DNA of 64,000 nucleotides from Desulfobacteraceae bacterium (GTDB lineage Bacteria > Desulfobacterota > Desulfobacteria > Desulfobacterales > Desulfosalsimonadaceae). Positions within the stretch are counted from its first letter, which is position 1. Each line of letters opens with the position of its first letter. Below the pieces are notes generated by a model that saw nothing but the letters and a program-made list of their open reading frames with translations, was not told the origin of the DNA and did no database searches. The stretch lies in the NCBI GenBank assembly GCA_011389935.1, contig JAABTJ010000013.1:1-64000 (forward strand), in the 5' to 3' direction. A program made the translations under genes and the position numbers. This document shows, in pieces, positions 6,927 to 17,800 of this stretch.

Positions 6927-9101
6927 ATGACCACATCAAAACCCCGCGACGGATCTGAAAAAACCGACAGGAAAGGCCATGCCGGCGACGGCGGCCACAA
7001 TGGCCATGAAGCCCACGACAAGCATAGCCAGCATGAAAAGCACGACGGCCACGAGGGGCACGACGGCCACGACGGCCACGGCGGCCACGAGGGGCACGAC
7101 GGCCACGAGGGGCACGAGGGGCACGAGGGGCACGACAAGCATGCCGGCCATAGCGTGGAAATGTTTCGCACCCGGTTCTGGGTCTGCCTGGTCCTGACGA
7201 TACCGGCTTTGTTCTGGGAGCCGATGCTGCAGGAGTGGTTCGGGTACCGGGCGCCCGTGTTCCCGGGTTCCGGTTTGATTCCGGCCTTTTTTGCGACGCT
7301 GGTATTTTTGTACGGTGGATGGGTGTTTCTGAAGGGGGCGTTTCATGAACTGGCGGACCGGGTTCCGGGAATGATGACGCTGATCGGCCTGGCCATCAGC
7401 GTTGCGTTTATCTACAGCGCCGCGGTAACGCTTGGGTATGAGGGGCATGCGCTCTGGTGGGAGTTGGCTACGCTGGTCACCATCATGCTGCTTGGACACT
7501 GGATCGAGATGCGCTCCATTTTTCAGGCCCAGGGAGCGCTGAAAGAGCTGGCCAAATTGCTCCCGGATACGGCGGAACGTCTTCTTGACGACGACAATAC
7601 CGAGGAAGTGCCGCTGGAGAAGCTCCGTGAAGGAGATATGGTGCTGGTCCGACCGGGGGACGGCGTCCCGGCGGACGGGGTCGTCAAAAGCGGCAAAAGC
7701 GCTGTGAACGAGTCCATGATTACCGGCGAGTCAACGCCGGTGAACAAGCAATCGGGGGACAAGGTAATTGCCGGCACAATCAACGGGGAAGGCTCTTTGC
7801 GGGTCGAAGTGGCCGGTACCGGCGATGATACCGCCCTGGCCGGGATCATGCGCCTGGTAGAGGAAGCCCAGGGCTCGCGCTCCCGGTCCCAGGATTTGGC
7901 CGACCGGGCGGCGTTTTACCTTACACTGGTTGCCATCGGGGCGGGCGGATTGACATTTGTCGCCTGGCTGGCCTTCGGCGCCACCCTGGATTTTACCATC
8001 ACCCGCATGGTGACGGTGCTCGTAATCACATGCCCGCATGCGCTGGGCCTGGCTGTACCGCTGGTAATTGCTATTTCCACGACCATAGGCGCCCGGAACG
8101 GTCTTCTCGTTCGTGACCGCCGGGGGCTCGAGGAAGCGAGGCATCTCGATATCGTGGTATTCGACAAAACCGGCACCCTGACGCTGGGAGAGCACCGGGT
8201 TGTCGATATAAGCGTATCGGAGAAAATTTCGGAAGAAGAAGCCCTTCGTCTGGCTTCGGCCGTGGAACACGACTCGGAGCATCCGATCGCCCGGGCGTTG
8301 ATCGAAAGCGCCCGGGAAAAAGATATACAGACGCCGGGGGCAGAAGATTTTCAGGCCATTTCCGGCCACGGCGTGGAAGCGACCGTGGAAGGGAGAAAAC
8401 TGAAAGTCGGCGGCCCGGCTTTGCTTCGGCAGCTGGAGATTGACCCGACAGATGACCTGCGCAATGCAGCGGAGCGTTTTTCCGAAGCCGGTCGGGCAGC
8501 GGTCTACCTGGTCGAGGACAAGGACGTGCTTTCGGTCTTTGCCATTGCCGATGCCGTTCGCCCGGAATCCGTGGAAGCGGTGAAAAGCCTCCATGAACAG
8601 GGGCTTGAAGTTGCAATGCTCACGGGGGATTCCCGGGCCGTTGCCGACAGTGTCGCCAATGAGCTTGGCATCGACATGGTTTTCGCGGAGGTGCTGCCGG
8701 AGGACAAGGCCGGGAAGATCAAGGAGCTGCAGCGCGATGGAAAGCGCGTGGCCATGGTCGGCGACGGGGTAAACGACGCACCGGCGCTGGTAACCGCCGA
8801 TATCGGCGTTGCCATCGGCGCGGGAACGGATGTGGCGGTGGAAGCAGGCGACGTGGTCCTGGTCCGAAGCGATCCCCGGGACGTGGCCCGGATCGTTATT
8901 CTCAGCCGGGCGACCTACCGGAAAATGGTCCAGAACCTCTGGTGGGCCGCCGGGTATAATATCGTGGCCATTCCCCTCGCCGCCGGGGTTCTGGCATGGG
9001 CCGGGATATTGCTCGTTCCAGCGGTGGGGGCGGTGTTGATGTCCGCTTCCACGGTGATCGTGGCGATCAATGCACAGCTGCTGCGGCGGCTTGACATATA
9101 A
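6927..9101 (+). CDS. copB: CopB-type heavy-metal P-type ATPase with His-rich N-terminus
   Basis: A 724-residue P1B-type ATPase that uses ATP to export metal across the inner membrane. The N-terminal 75 residues are dominated by repeated GHxGHD/E motifs. Family landmarks are TGES (266-269), the metal-site motif Cys-Pro-His at 369-371 in the sixth membrane segment, the phosphorylated DKTGTLT (Asp413), His452-Pro453 and GDGVNDAP (Asp613). The CPH motif, in place of CPC, and the His-rich tail assign it to the CopB (P1B-3) branch, where copper and silver are the known substrates. AGAAAGG precedes the start. A SHOCT lipoprotein follows 23 bases downstream. Confidence 0.92.
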   Translation: MTTSKPRDGSEKTDRKGHAGDGGHNGHEAHDKHSQHEKHDGHEGHDGHDGHGGHEGHDGHEGHEGHEGHDKHAGHSVEMFRTRFWVCLVLTIPALFWEPMLQEWFGYRAPVFPGSGLIPAFFATLVFLYGGWVFLKGAFHELADRVPGMMTLIGLAISVAFIYSAAVTLGYEGHALWWELATLVTIMLLGHWIEMRSIFQAQGALKELAKLLPDTAERLLDDDNTEEVPLEKLREGDMVLVRPGDGVPADGVVKSGKSAVNESMITGESTPVNKQSGDKVIAGTINGEGSLRVEVAGTGDDTALAGIMRLVEEAQGSRSRSQDLADRAAFYLTLVAIGAGGLTFVAWLAFGATLDFTITRMVTVLVITCPHALGLAVPLVIAISTTIGARNGLLVRDRRGLEEARHLDIVVFDKTGTLTLGEHRVVDISVSEKISEEEALRLASAVEHDSEHPIARALIESAREKDIQTPGAEDFQAISGHGVEATVEGRKLKVGGPALLRQLEIDPTDDLRNAAERFSEAGRAAVYLVEDKDVLSVFAIADAVRPESVEAVKSLHEQGLEVAMLTGDSRAVADSVANELGIDMVFAEVLPEDKAGKIKELQRDGKRVAMVGDGVNDAPALVTADIGVAIGAGTDVAVEAGDVVLVRSDPRDVARIVILSRATYRKMVQNLWWAAGYNIVAIPLAAGVLAWAGILLVPAVGAVLMSASTVIVAINAQLLRRLDI
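7020..7136 (+). repeat. in-frame tandem repeats coding for the His-rich metal-binding tail
   Basis: The ATPase reading frame contains imperfect tandem copies of nine-base units such as GGCCACGAG and GGGCACGAC, coding for Gly-His-Asp/Glu triplets. The near identity of neighbouring units points to expansion by slippage, so the tail length may vary between strains. Confidence 0.85.
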
Positions 9102-9124
9102 AAAACAGCAGGGGAGGCGAGTCC

Positions 9125-9448
9125 GTGAAAACGAATCTGTTCCATTTTGCTGCAGTGGCGGTATCGGCGCTGCTTTTTACAGGATGCACGCATCGGCCGT
9201 ATGATCGGCCGATGGGGAGGTGGGATCACATGATGGGACCATACGGGTACGGGGGGATGTTTATGTGGCTGATACTGATCGTTCTTGTGGCCGTGATCAT
9301 CTGGTTTGTGATCGAGCGGAGCAGGGGCAATGAAAACGGGGCAGGCCAGGCGCGCGAAACCCCGATGGAAATTCTGAAAAAACGATATGCAAAAGGGGAA
9401 ATCACCAAAGAGGAATTCGACCGGATGAAAAACGAAATCGAATCCTGA
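9125..9448 (+). CDS. SHOCT-domain lipoprotein
   Basis: A 107-residue protein beginning with GTG after a GGGGAGGCGA ribosome site. Residues 1-21 form a lipoprotein signal ending in FTGC (Cys21). A His/Met/Tyr-rich stretch (MGRWDHMMGPYGYGGM) follows, then one strong membrane span (about 50-65), and a C-terminal SHOCT domain with the typical ILKKRYAKGEITKEEFD. The Met/His-rich segment and its position 23 bases after copB suggest a role in periplasmic metal handling; this is inference. A lipobox combined with a downstream membrane span leaves the topology open. Confidence 0.8.
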   Translation: MKTNLFHFAAVAVSALLFTGCTHRPYDRPMGRWDHMMGPYGYGGMFMWLILIVLVAVIIWFVIERSRGNENGAGQARETPMEILKKRYAKGEITKEEFDRMKNEIES

Positions 9449-9470
9449 AAAAAGGGCGTTTCCAACGGGC

Positions 9471-11300
9471 TCAGGCGGAGCGGCTCAAGCGCGATCGCCG
9501 GTGCTGTGCCGGAAGCACAGCCTTCCTTAGGCGGATTGATTTCGGCGTGATTTCGACCAGTTCATCGGAGCGGATGTAGTTGATGGCCCGCTCGATGGTC
9601 ATTGGCTTGACCGGCGAGAGAGTCACCGCGTCGTCCTTTCCCGAGGCCCGTATGTTGGTCAGCTTTTTTTCCTTGCACGGGTTGACGTTGATGTCCACTT
9701 CCCGGTTGTGTTCGCCGATGATCATCCCTTCGTAGCAGGGTTCTCCGGAGGATATGAAAAGCACGCCTCTCGGTTCCAGGTTGAACAGGGCGTAGGGCAC
9801 GGCGTTTCCTTGCCGGTCGGCGATAATGGAGCCGGTATAGCGGGTGGGGAAATCCCCCCGGTAGGGTTCGTATCCCGCAAAACCCGCATTCATAATGCCC
9901 GTCCCCCGGGTGTCGGTAAGAAACTCGTCCCGATAGCCGATCAGTGACCTTGACGGGACGGAAAACGACATCCGGATCCTTCCTGAGCCGTTGTTGACAA
10001 GGTTGATCACTTTCCCCTTCCGGATGGAGAGTTTTTCCGTTACCACGCCCAGGTAATTCTCGCCGCAGTCGATGAAAAGTTTTTCAATGGGCTCCAGTTT
10101 GACGCCGTTTTCGTACCGGAAGATCACCTCCGGGCGCCCCACGCAGAATTCAAAGCCTTCCCGCCGCATGGTTTCAATCAGGATGGCCAGCTGAAATTCC
10201 CCGCGCCCTTTCACCACGAACCGGTCCCGGCTGTCCGTCTCCTCCATCCGGATAGCCACGTTCATCAATGTCTCTTTTAGAATTCGTTCCCGGATTTTGG
10301 CGGACTGGACGTATTTTCCCTCCCTTCCGCTGAAAGGGGAGTCGCTGATGGTGAACAGCATGGAGATCGTCGGTTCATCCACGTTGATGCGCTCCAGGGC
10401 CTTGGGCTCCTCGGCGGTGCAGATCGTATCCCCGATGGTGACGTCTTCGATGCCGGAAAGAATAACGATGTCGCCGGGGTCCGCGGAGTGGACCGGCTGC
10501 AGGGTAGTTCCCCGGTAGACCTGTAGCCTTGTGACTTTCAGGGGAACGGCCCGGTTTGCCCGGTTTATGCAGACCAAGCGGTTGTTCGCCTCAATGCGGC
10601 CGTTTTTCACTTTTCCGATGGCCAGCCGCCCCAGGTAGTCGGAATAGCCGAGATCCGAAACCAGCATCTGGAAGGGTTCTTCCGGGCGGTACGAAGGCGG
10701 CGGGATTTTCGCCAGGATCGTGTCGAAAAGCAGGTGGAGGTTGTCGGTTTTGTCGCTGATTTCCTTTTTCACGATCCCTTCCCGGCCGATGGCATAGAGG
10801 CAGGTAAAATCGAGCTGTTCATCGGTTGCGCCGAGATCAATGAAAAGATCGTAGATTTCATCGAGCACCTCATCCGGACGAGCATCCTTGCGGTCGATCT
10901 TGTTGATAATGACGATGACGGAAAGGTTTGCCTCCAGGGTTTTTTTCAGGACAAACCGCGTCTGGGGAAGGGGTCCTTCCGAGGCGTCCACAAGGAGAAG
11001 GGCCCCGTCCGCCATGGAAAGGGCGCGCTCCACTTCGCCGCCGAAATCCGCATGCCCCGGTGTGTCGATGATATTGATGCGCACGTCATTCCAGACAACG
11101 GAGCAGTTCTTGGCCGCAATCGTGATGCCGCGCTCCCGCTCCAGGTCCATGCTGTCCATGATGCGCTCATCGATCACCTGGTCTGCGCGGAACAGGCCGC
11201 TTTGCCGGAACATGGCGTCCACAAGGGTGGTTTTCCCGTGATCCACGTGAGCGATGATGGCGATGTTTCTGATGTTTTCGTTTCTGATGTTCGGTTTCAA
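9471..11300 (-). CDS. typA: TypA/BipA ribosome-associated GTPase
   Basis: A 609-residue translational GTPase of normal family length. The G domain carries AHVDHGKTT (about 17-25), DTPGHADF and NKIDRKDA, followed by the EF-G-like domains II, III and V and the BipA-specific C-terminal region. TypA binds the 70S ribosome in place of elongation factors and is needed under stress or cold. The reading frame appears to start with TTG at 11300, since no ATG lies in the right place before the G1 loop; GGGAGC lies about twelve bases upstream. The gene stands alone and is convergent with the SHOCT gene. Confidence 0.93.
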   Translation of the reverse strand: MKPNIRNENIRNIAIIAHVDHGKTTLVDAMFRQSGLFRADQVIDERIMDSMDLERERGITIAAKNCSVVWNDVRINIIDTPGHADFGGEVERALSMADGALLLVDASEGPLPQTRFVLKKTLEANLSVIVIINKIDRKDARPDEVLDEIYDLFIDLGATDEQLDFTCLYAIGREGIVKKEISDKTDNLHLLFDTILAKIPPPSYRPEEPFQMLVSDLGYSDYLGRLAIGKVKNGRIEANNRLVCINRANRAVPLKVTRLQVYRGTTLQPVHSADPGDIVILSGIEDVTIGDTICTAEEPKALERINVDEPTISMLFTISDSPFSGREGKYVQSAKIRERILKETLMNVAIRMEETDSRDRFVVKGRGEFQLAILIETMRREGFEFCVGRPEVIFRYENGVKLEPIEKLFIDCGENYLGVVTEKLSIRKGKVINLVNNGSGRIRMSFSVPSRSLIGYRDEFLTDTRGTGIMNAGFAGYEPYRGDFPTRYTGSIIADRQGNAVPYALFNLEPRGVLFISSGEPCYEGMIIGEHNREVDINVNPCKEKKLTNIRASGKDDAVTLSPVKPMTIERAINYIRSDELVEITPKSIRLRKAVLPAQHRRSRLSRSA

Positions 11301-11436
11301 AATGATGGCTGCTCCCGTTAAAAATAAGTGGAAGGCAATATAACCCTTTATCGGTCAAATACAAGCCTTTTTTTGAAAGCCGTCCATTTCTGCCGGCTTC
11401 CTGCCAAGAAGATGTCTTGGACAGGGTTAATTTGAG

Positions 11437-11477
11437 TACAACCCATCTCAAAAAAATTTTTTTTGAGATGGGTTGTA
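11437..11477. repeat. CATCTCAAAAAAA palindrome, copy 1 (perfect 20-bp arms)
   Basis: TACAACCCATCTCAAAAAAA is followed by a single T and its exact reverse complement. A related palindrome is at 57389-57433. The A-run next to T-run centre would fold as a terminator-like hairpin in either direction. Confidence 0.85.
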
Positions 11478-11524
11478 GAAACGCATAATTTCATGGCCGT
11501 CCCACCCTTTTTTCCCATTGCTTT

Positions 11525-11564
11525 TCTCTGTGAATCTCTGTGTCTCCTCTGTGCCCTCTGTGGT
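11525..11564. repeat. CTCTGTG intergenic repeat, copy 1
   Basis: Clustered CTCTGTG units matching the region at 60567-60654. Repeats of this kind are widespread in bacterial intergenic DNA and give spurious open frames rich in Thr and Glu; no function is known to me. Confidence 0.7.
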
Positions 11565-11601
11565 AAAACCACCCTCACCGCATTTTCTGCACCACTCGAT
11601 C

Positions 11602-11662
11602 TTTTTTTTGAGATGGCTTGTAGAGTCTATCTCAAAATTACTTTTCGGCATTTTGAGATGGG
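11602..11662. repeat. CATCTCAAAAAAA repeat, partial copies
   Basis: TTTTTTTTGAGATGGCTTGTAG repeats the right arm of copy 1 in direct orientation, and CTATCTCAAAA at about 11628 pairs with TTTTGAGATGG at about 11651 over a short spacer. These look like degraded members of the same family. Confidence 0.65.
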
Positions 11663-11817
11663 TGCTTTATCTATGGGTTCGTAAAGTCCTATGAATCCAT
11701 GTCTTATTGATGCCTCTTTGTGTAAAGTCTTTGACTTTTCGGCTAACGTTTGAGATAAGAATGGAGCAACGGGTCGTATTTCCCTGTCCTTTCATTCCTT
11801 TTCAGCCAAGCGTCCTT

Positions 11818-14800
11818 ATGGAATCGATACAACAATACAGGATCATAAAAAAAATCCATGAACGCCGGGGAATGGTCGCCTACCAGGGAGAGCACGCGGA
11901 AAGCAAAGAACCCGTCCATATTGAGCTCATTCCTCTGTCCCGTGCATCCTCCCCTGAAATCGCCCGCTTCAAGCATGAATACCAAAAGATCCGAAGCATA
12001 GACAGCGATGCGGTCTTTGAGACGTATGACATTTTCGAACACGAAAACAGCATCGCCATCGTTTCCGAGCCTTTCTTCGGAAGGCCCCTGTTCGATCGTT
12101 TTGCTCCGGGGAATATGGATATTTTATCCTTCCTGAAGCTGGCCGCCCACTTGTCCCGGACGCTGGGGGAGATCCACAGCCACGGGATCGTTCACCATTG
12201 TCTTACGCCGGACTGTATTCTTTACGACCCCTCCAAGGAGCGCCTAAAACTGATTGGTTTTGGCCAGTATGGTACGATTTTCCGCATTTCGGAAGAAATC
12301 TATTCCCCATGGGTTGTCCGGCACATTTTGTCCTACATGGCTCCGGAACAAACGGGGCGCATGAATTCGCCGGTGGATTACCGGGCGAACCTCTACGCGC
12401 TTGGCGTTATTTTATACGAACTGTTATCCGGTTCGCCGCCGTTTGTTTCCGAAGATCCCATGGAAATCATTCATGCCCATATCGCCCGTCAGCCTGTGAC
12501 CCCTGAAGAAAAAAACGCCATGGTTCCGGCCGTTATATCCAAAATCGTCATGAAGCTCCTTTCCAAGACGCTCGAAGATCGCTACCAAAGCGGTTACGGG
12601 GTAATGGCGGATTTTCAGGAATGCGCACGCCAATTTAAAGAAACCAGGACGATCAGAGACGTGGTCCCGGGCCGTCAGGACCGTCCCATCGGCTTTCATA
12701 TGCCGGAGACGCTCATGGGAAGGGAAGCCGAAATCGATATGCTGAGAGCGGCTTATGAGCGGACCTGTGACGGCGCCAATGAAATGTTCGTGGTTTCAGG
12801 TGCGGCAGGCATCGGCAAGTCATCGCTCATCCGGGAACTGCAGAAATCCCTTGCGGCCGGTCCGGCCTATTTCATTGAAGGTAAAGCGGAGCAATATAAA
12901 CGCAACATACCGTATTATCCAATAATTCAAGCGTTCACCGATCTGGCCAATCAAATTCTCTGTGAGAGCGATGTTCGGGTTGCCGACTGCAAAAAAAAGA
13001 TTCTTGCAACATTCGGGGGGAATGCAGCGCTTCTGACCCAGCTGATACCGCAGTTTGAACATATTATCGGAAAACATCACGCAGCTGCTCCCCTTGATCC
13101 GGAGGCGTCCAGCATCCGGTTTCAATTGGTGTTTCGGGAATTTGTCAAGTCCTGCGCTTCAGCGATTCATCCGCTGGTGATTTTTATTGATGACCTGCAA
13201 TGGGCGGATCCGGCAAGCCTCGATTTTCTGGCAATGCTGGCCGGAGAGTCGGATATCCGGTACCTGCTGATCATCGGGGCGTATCACGACAACGACATGA
13301 GCGCCTCCCATCCGCTGCGGCTGAGTCTTGCCGATGTTGAAAAAAAAGGGGTGCCCATCCATTCGATTTCATTGCCCCCTCTGACGCCGGAACACGTCAA
13401 CCGTCTGATCGCAAGAGTGCTTTACTGCGATCCCGCTGATACAACAGCCCTTTCGGAAATCATTTTTAAAAAATCTCAAGGCAATCCCTTTTATATCCAT
13501 CAGTTTTTGAAAATTTTGTACGAAGACAAGATCCTGTATCTGGACCCGGAATCGGGCTTTTCATGGAACCTTGCAAAGGTTGCCGATATGCGGGTTTCCG
13601 ATAATGCGGTTGACTTCATGGCCCTGAAAATTTCCCGGCTGCCGGATGACACCCGCGAGACGATGCGCGTGTGCGCCTGTTGCGGAAACCGGTTCGACAT
13701 TCTGGTCGTTGCTGCCTGTCACGGCAAAACGGTAAATGATGTTGTGGCCGATCTTTCCCCGGCAAGGGAGGAAGGCCTGGTCGTATTTGCCGGGGATGCC
13801 GGCGAGTTTTGCCATGACCGGATCAAGGAAGCGGTTTACCGGCTTTTTTCCGAGGACGACAGAAAGCAGACCCATTATGCCATCGGCCGGTACCTTCTGG
13901 AAAACACGGCGGAGGACCCGGACGGTGAAAACGCGGCCGATATTGTGAATCATCTGAATATCGCCAATGAATGGGTTTCCTCTGCGGAGGAGCAAATCCG
14001 AACTGCGCGGCTGAACGCACAGGCCGGGGAGGCGGCCCTGGCTTCCGGGGCGTTTGATGCGGCCTTCCATTATTTTCAGACGGGCATTCAATTCCTTCGA
14101 AAAGGCTGTGCCATCTGGGCGCCGACGTCCATCTGGGAATCCCATTACGAACTTGCCCTCAGCCTCCATACCGGCTGCGCCAACGCCGCCTATCTGACGC
14201 TCGCCTACGGGGAAATGGAGCGGTTGTCGGAAGAGGTAATTGAACATGCCCGTTGTGTCAATGACCAGGTGAAAGTCCACATTGTTCGTCTCCACGCGCT
14301 CATGGCGCAAAACCGGCTTGATGAAGTCATACAGTACGGGCTTGCGGTACTGAACTCCCTGGGCGCGGCATTTCCCCGAAAGCCATCGAAAGGCAGCATT
14401 CTATTGGAGATGGCAAAAACCCGGCTGGCCGTCAGAGGGAAAACAACAGAAGCCTTCCTGAATCTACCCGCAATAACGGATCCGACGGTTCAGGCCCAGG
14501 TGGACATCATGGCCACCATCACGTCCACGGCATACTGGAACGCGCCGAGACTGCTTCCGATAATCCTCTTCCGGCTTATGCGAACGTTTTTATCGCACGG
14601 CAATAGCGGATTTTCACCGTATGTATATGCCGGATACGGATTTATCCTGTGCACGCTCGGCGATATCAATAAAGGCTACAGGTTCGGCCAGATGGCCCTG
14701 TCCCTGTTGTCGAAAATAAATGCCCCCCAATACAGGGCCCGCACCCTCATGGTGGTCAACACGTTTGTGCGGCACTGGAAAGAACACGCCGCCGGCGAAG

Positions 14801-17800
14801 CAGAGCCGCTTCTGGATGCCGTCAACAGCGGCATGGCCCATGGCGATATCGAATTTGCCGGTCATGCGATGATGGTGCACGGATACACCCGCTTCCTGCT
14901 TGGCGCCCCCCTTGGAGCGCTTGACGACGAACTGGAAAAGAACCGGAACAGTCTGCGCCGGCTTGGCCAATTGTCCAACCTGAATGTGGCCGGAATCTAT
15001 CACCAGGTTGTGACCAATGCAAAGGGAATGAGCGATGATCCATGCGCGCTGATCGGCAGTGCCTATGATGAAACGGTCATGGCGACCCTCCACGAGGAGG
15101 CCAACGACCGAACCTCCCTGATGCACCTCTACTTTGCGAAACTGATGCTGAACGTGTTTTTTGAAAATTCTGTCAAGGCTTGCCGGCATGCGCGGAAAGT
15201 CATGATTTATATCGACGGGGGGGCGGGCTCCCTGATCTATCCGACGGCATATTTTCTTGATGCGCTTGCTCACCTCGCCCGTTTCGAAAAAGCCGGCAGC
15301 CGGGAAAAGCGGAAAATCGTATTGCGGGTCTTGCGAATCCAGAAAAGACTGGCACAATGGTCGGCATATGCACCGGAGAATTTTCTTCACAAAGTTCGAT
15401 TGGTGGAAGCGGAAACGGCCCGGATCAAGAACAAAGACAAGGAGGCGATTGCTCTTTACAAAAAGGCCCTTGAAGGCGCCCTGGCCAACGGATACCTCCA
15501 GGAAGGCGCCCTGGCCGCGGAATGCCTGGGCCGGTTTTATCATCTGCGGGGGATAGAGGATTTTGCCGCTTCCTTTCTGACCCGCGCCCGCGCACTGTAT
15601 TTGAAATGGGGGGCGCATGCAAAGGTCCGCCAGATGGAGGGAAAATACGGCGGACTCCTTGAAGCGTCCCCGGGGATAATGACCGCTTTTTCGCCCGGTG
15701 ATCCCGCGCCGGACGCTGCGCCTGCCACCGGTGAAGACCGGCTGGACATGAGCGCCATTGTGAAGATGTCCCAGGCCATTTCCAGCGAAATTCAGTTGGG
15801 AAAACTGCTTGTGACGCTTATGCGCGTGATCATTGAAAACGCCGGTGCAGAAAAGGCCTTTCTGATATTGAACCGGAATGACCGCTTGGTGATCGAGGCC
15901 AGGGCGGATATAAACAGCGGCGATATTTCGGCGATGCCGTCCGTCCCGATTGAAGATTCCACAGAACTCTGCGCCAGGATCGTCAGCTATGTCCGGAGGA
16001 CCCGTGAATCCCTGGTGCTCGATGACGCGCAGCAGTCGAGCCGCTTTGCCGGCGATTCGCATATCCGCAGAAATCAGGTCCGCTCGGTCCTCTGCATGCC
16101 CCTTGTCCGCCAGCAGCAGTTGACCGGTGTGATTTACCTGGAAAACGACCTCACCCCGCATGCCTTTACGCCGGTTCGCCTGGAGATGATCACACTGCTG
16201 TCCACCCAGGCCGCCAATTGCCTTGAAAATGCCATTTCTTTCGAAGCCACACGGGCGGCTGAAAAAAACGCCCAAAAACAACGCGAGGAATATCAGAAGC
16301 TGATCGAAACCATGAACGACGGGTTGGTGATTACCGATTCCCGGCTTACCGTCATGTATGTCAATAAAGCCATCTGCCGGATATTCGGTAATTCCGCAGA
16401 GGCATTATGCGGCCGGTCGGTTATGGAATTTCTGGATGAAGCCAATCAGCAAAAGGTCAAGGTAGAGGCGAGCAAATGGGAGGAGCTGGACCGCCATGTA
16501 TTTGAAATCGATGCCATCGGTAAAGATTCAGAGTGCATTTCCCTGATCGTCTCTCCCAAACCGATTCATGATGAAGACGGCAACTTTTCCGGATTCCTGG
16601 CTATTGTGACCGATGTGACGGAGCTAAAAAAAGCCCGGGAGGAAAAAGAGGCTGCCCAGGCCCAGTTGATCCTGTCCCAGAAAATGGAGGCCATCGGGAC
16701 GCTTGCGGGGGGCGTTGCTCATGATTTTAACAACTACCTGATGATTATTATCGGATCCATCGACCTGATCGAGGTGAAAGGAACCCTGCCGGCGGACCTG
16801 GAAAAACACCTCTCGGATATCCGGAACGCGGCGGCGTCTTCCTCCGCGCTTACGCGGCAATTGCTTGCTTTTGGCCGCCGGCAGCGCTTGGAGACCATCC
16901 GTTTGGACATAAACGAGGTCGTCGAAAATGTTGAAAAGATGCTGCACCGGCTGATCGGTGAAAACATTCGATTGACCACCGGCCTCGCGCCGGATTTGAA
17001 GAAGATCAATGCGGATTACGGGCAAATGGAGCAGATCATCATGAACCTTGCCATAAACGCCCGGGATGCCATGCCCAGCGGCGGGAGCCTTCATCTGGAT
17101 ACCGCCAATGCGGTTATTGATGATAACTATTGCCGTCAGGTCCGGTACGCCAAGCCGGGGGAATTTGTCCGGTTGACCGTGGAAGATACGGGAGGCGGCA
17201 TGGACCGGGAGACCGTAGACAAGATCTTTGAGCCGTTTTTTTCGACCAAGGCCGCGGGAAAGGGAACGGGGCTTGGTTTGTCCGTGGTATACGGTGTCAT
17301 AAAACAGCATAATGGATGGATCAATGTGTACAGCGAACCGAACCGCGGCACCACTTTTTCTATATATCTCCCTGTTTCGGAAGAATGTGAAGACGGTCAG
17401 GAAGCCGTTGAGGAAAACCGTGACGAAGGGGGGAGCGGTCCATGGCGAGGAAACGGGGAGCGGGTCCTTTTGGTCGAGGACCAGCCGGAGGTGCGCGATG
17501 TGGTCACGCACGCACTGGAAACGAACGGATATGCCGTCACGGGGGCGGAAACCATCGCCCGTGCGCAGGCGTGCATGGTGCAGCAAGATATGCATTTCGA
17601 CCTGCTGTTTAGCGATATCGTGCTTCCCGACGGCAACGGCATCGATTTTGCGGATGCTTATCTCCGGTCGTTTCCGAACACAAAGGTGCTGCTGTCAAGC
17701 GGCTATACCGAAAAAAACGTCCGGCCCGAGATGATGCGGGAAAAGGGTTTCTGTTTTCTGCAAAAGCCTTATCATATCCAGGAAATGCTCAAAATTATCA

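Larger units (their letters stand above)
11301..11817. other. repeat-filled intergenic region upstream of the giant kinase
   Basis: About 500 bases separate divergent typA and the hybrid kinase. They are filled by a perfect 41-base palindrome (11437-11477), a CTCTGTG repeat (about 11525-11564) and two further CATCTCAAAA palindrome halves (11602-11662). The short open frames crossing it are repeat-derived. No promoter could be assigned with confidence. Confidence 0.6.

Noticed and set aside
11448-11684. Short frames with Thr/Glu-rich text over the CTCTGTG tract
   Set aside because: They are produced by a non-coding repeat and occur on both strands.
11670-11691. GGTTCGTAAAGTCC resembling a MITE end
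   Set aside because: Only a short match with no partner end or duplication; too weak to call.
14614-16281. 555-residue open frame antisense to the giant kinase
   Set aside because: It lies wholly opposite well-supported GAF and helical domains, and its His/Gly/Arg/Phe-rich composition is typical of an antisense shadow in GC-rich DNA.
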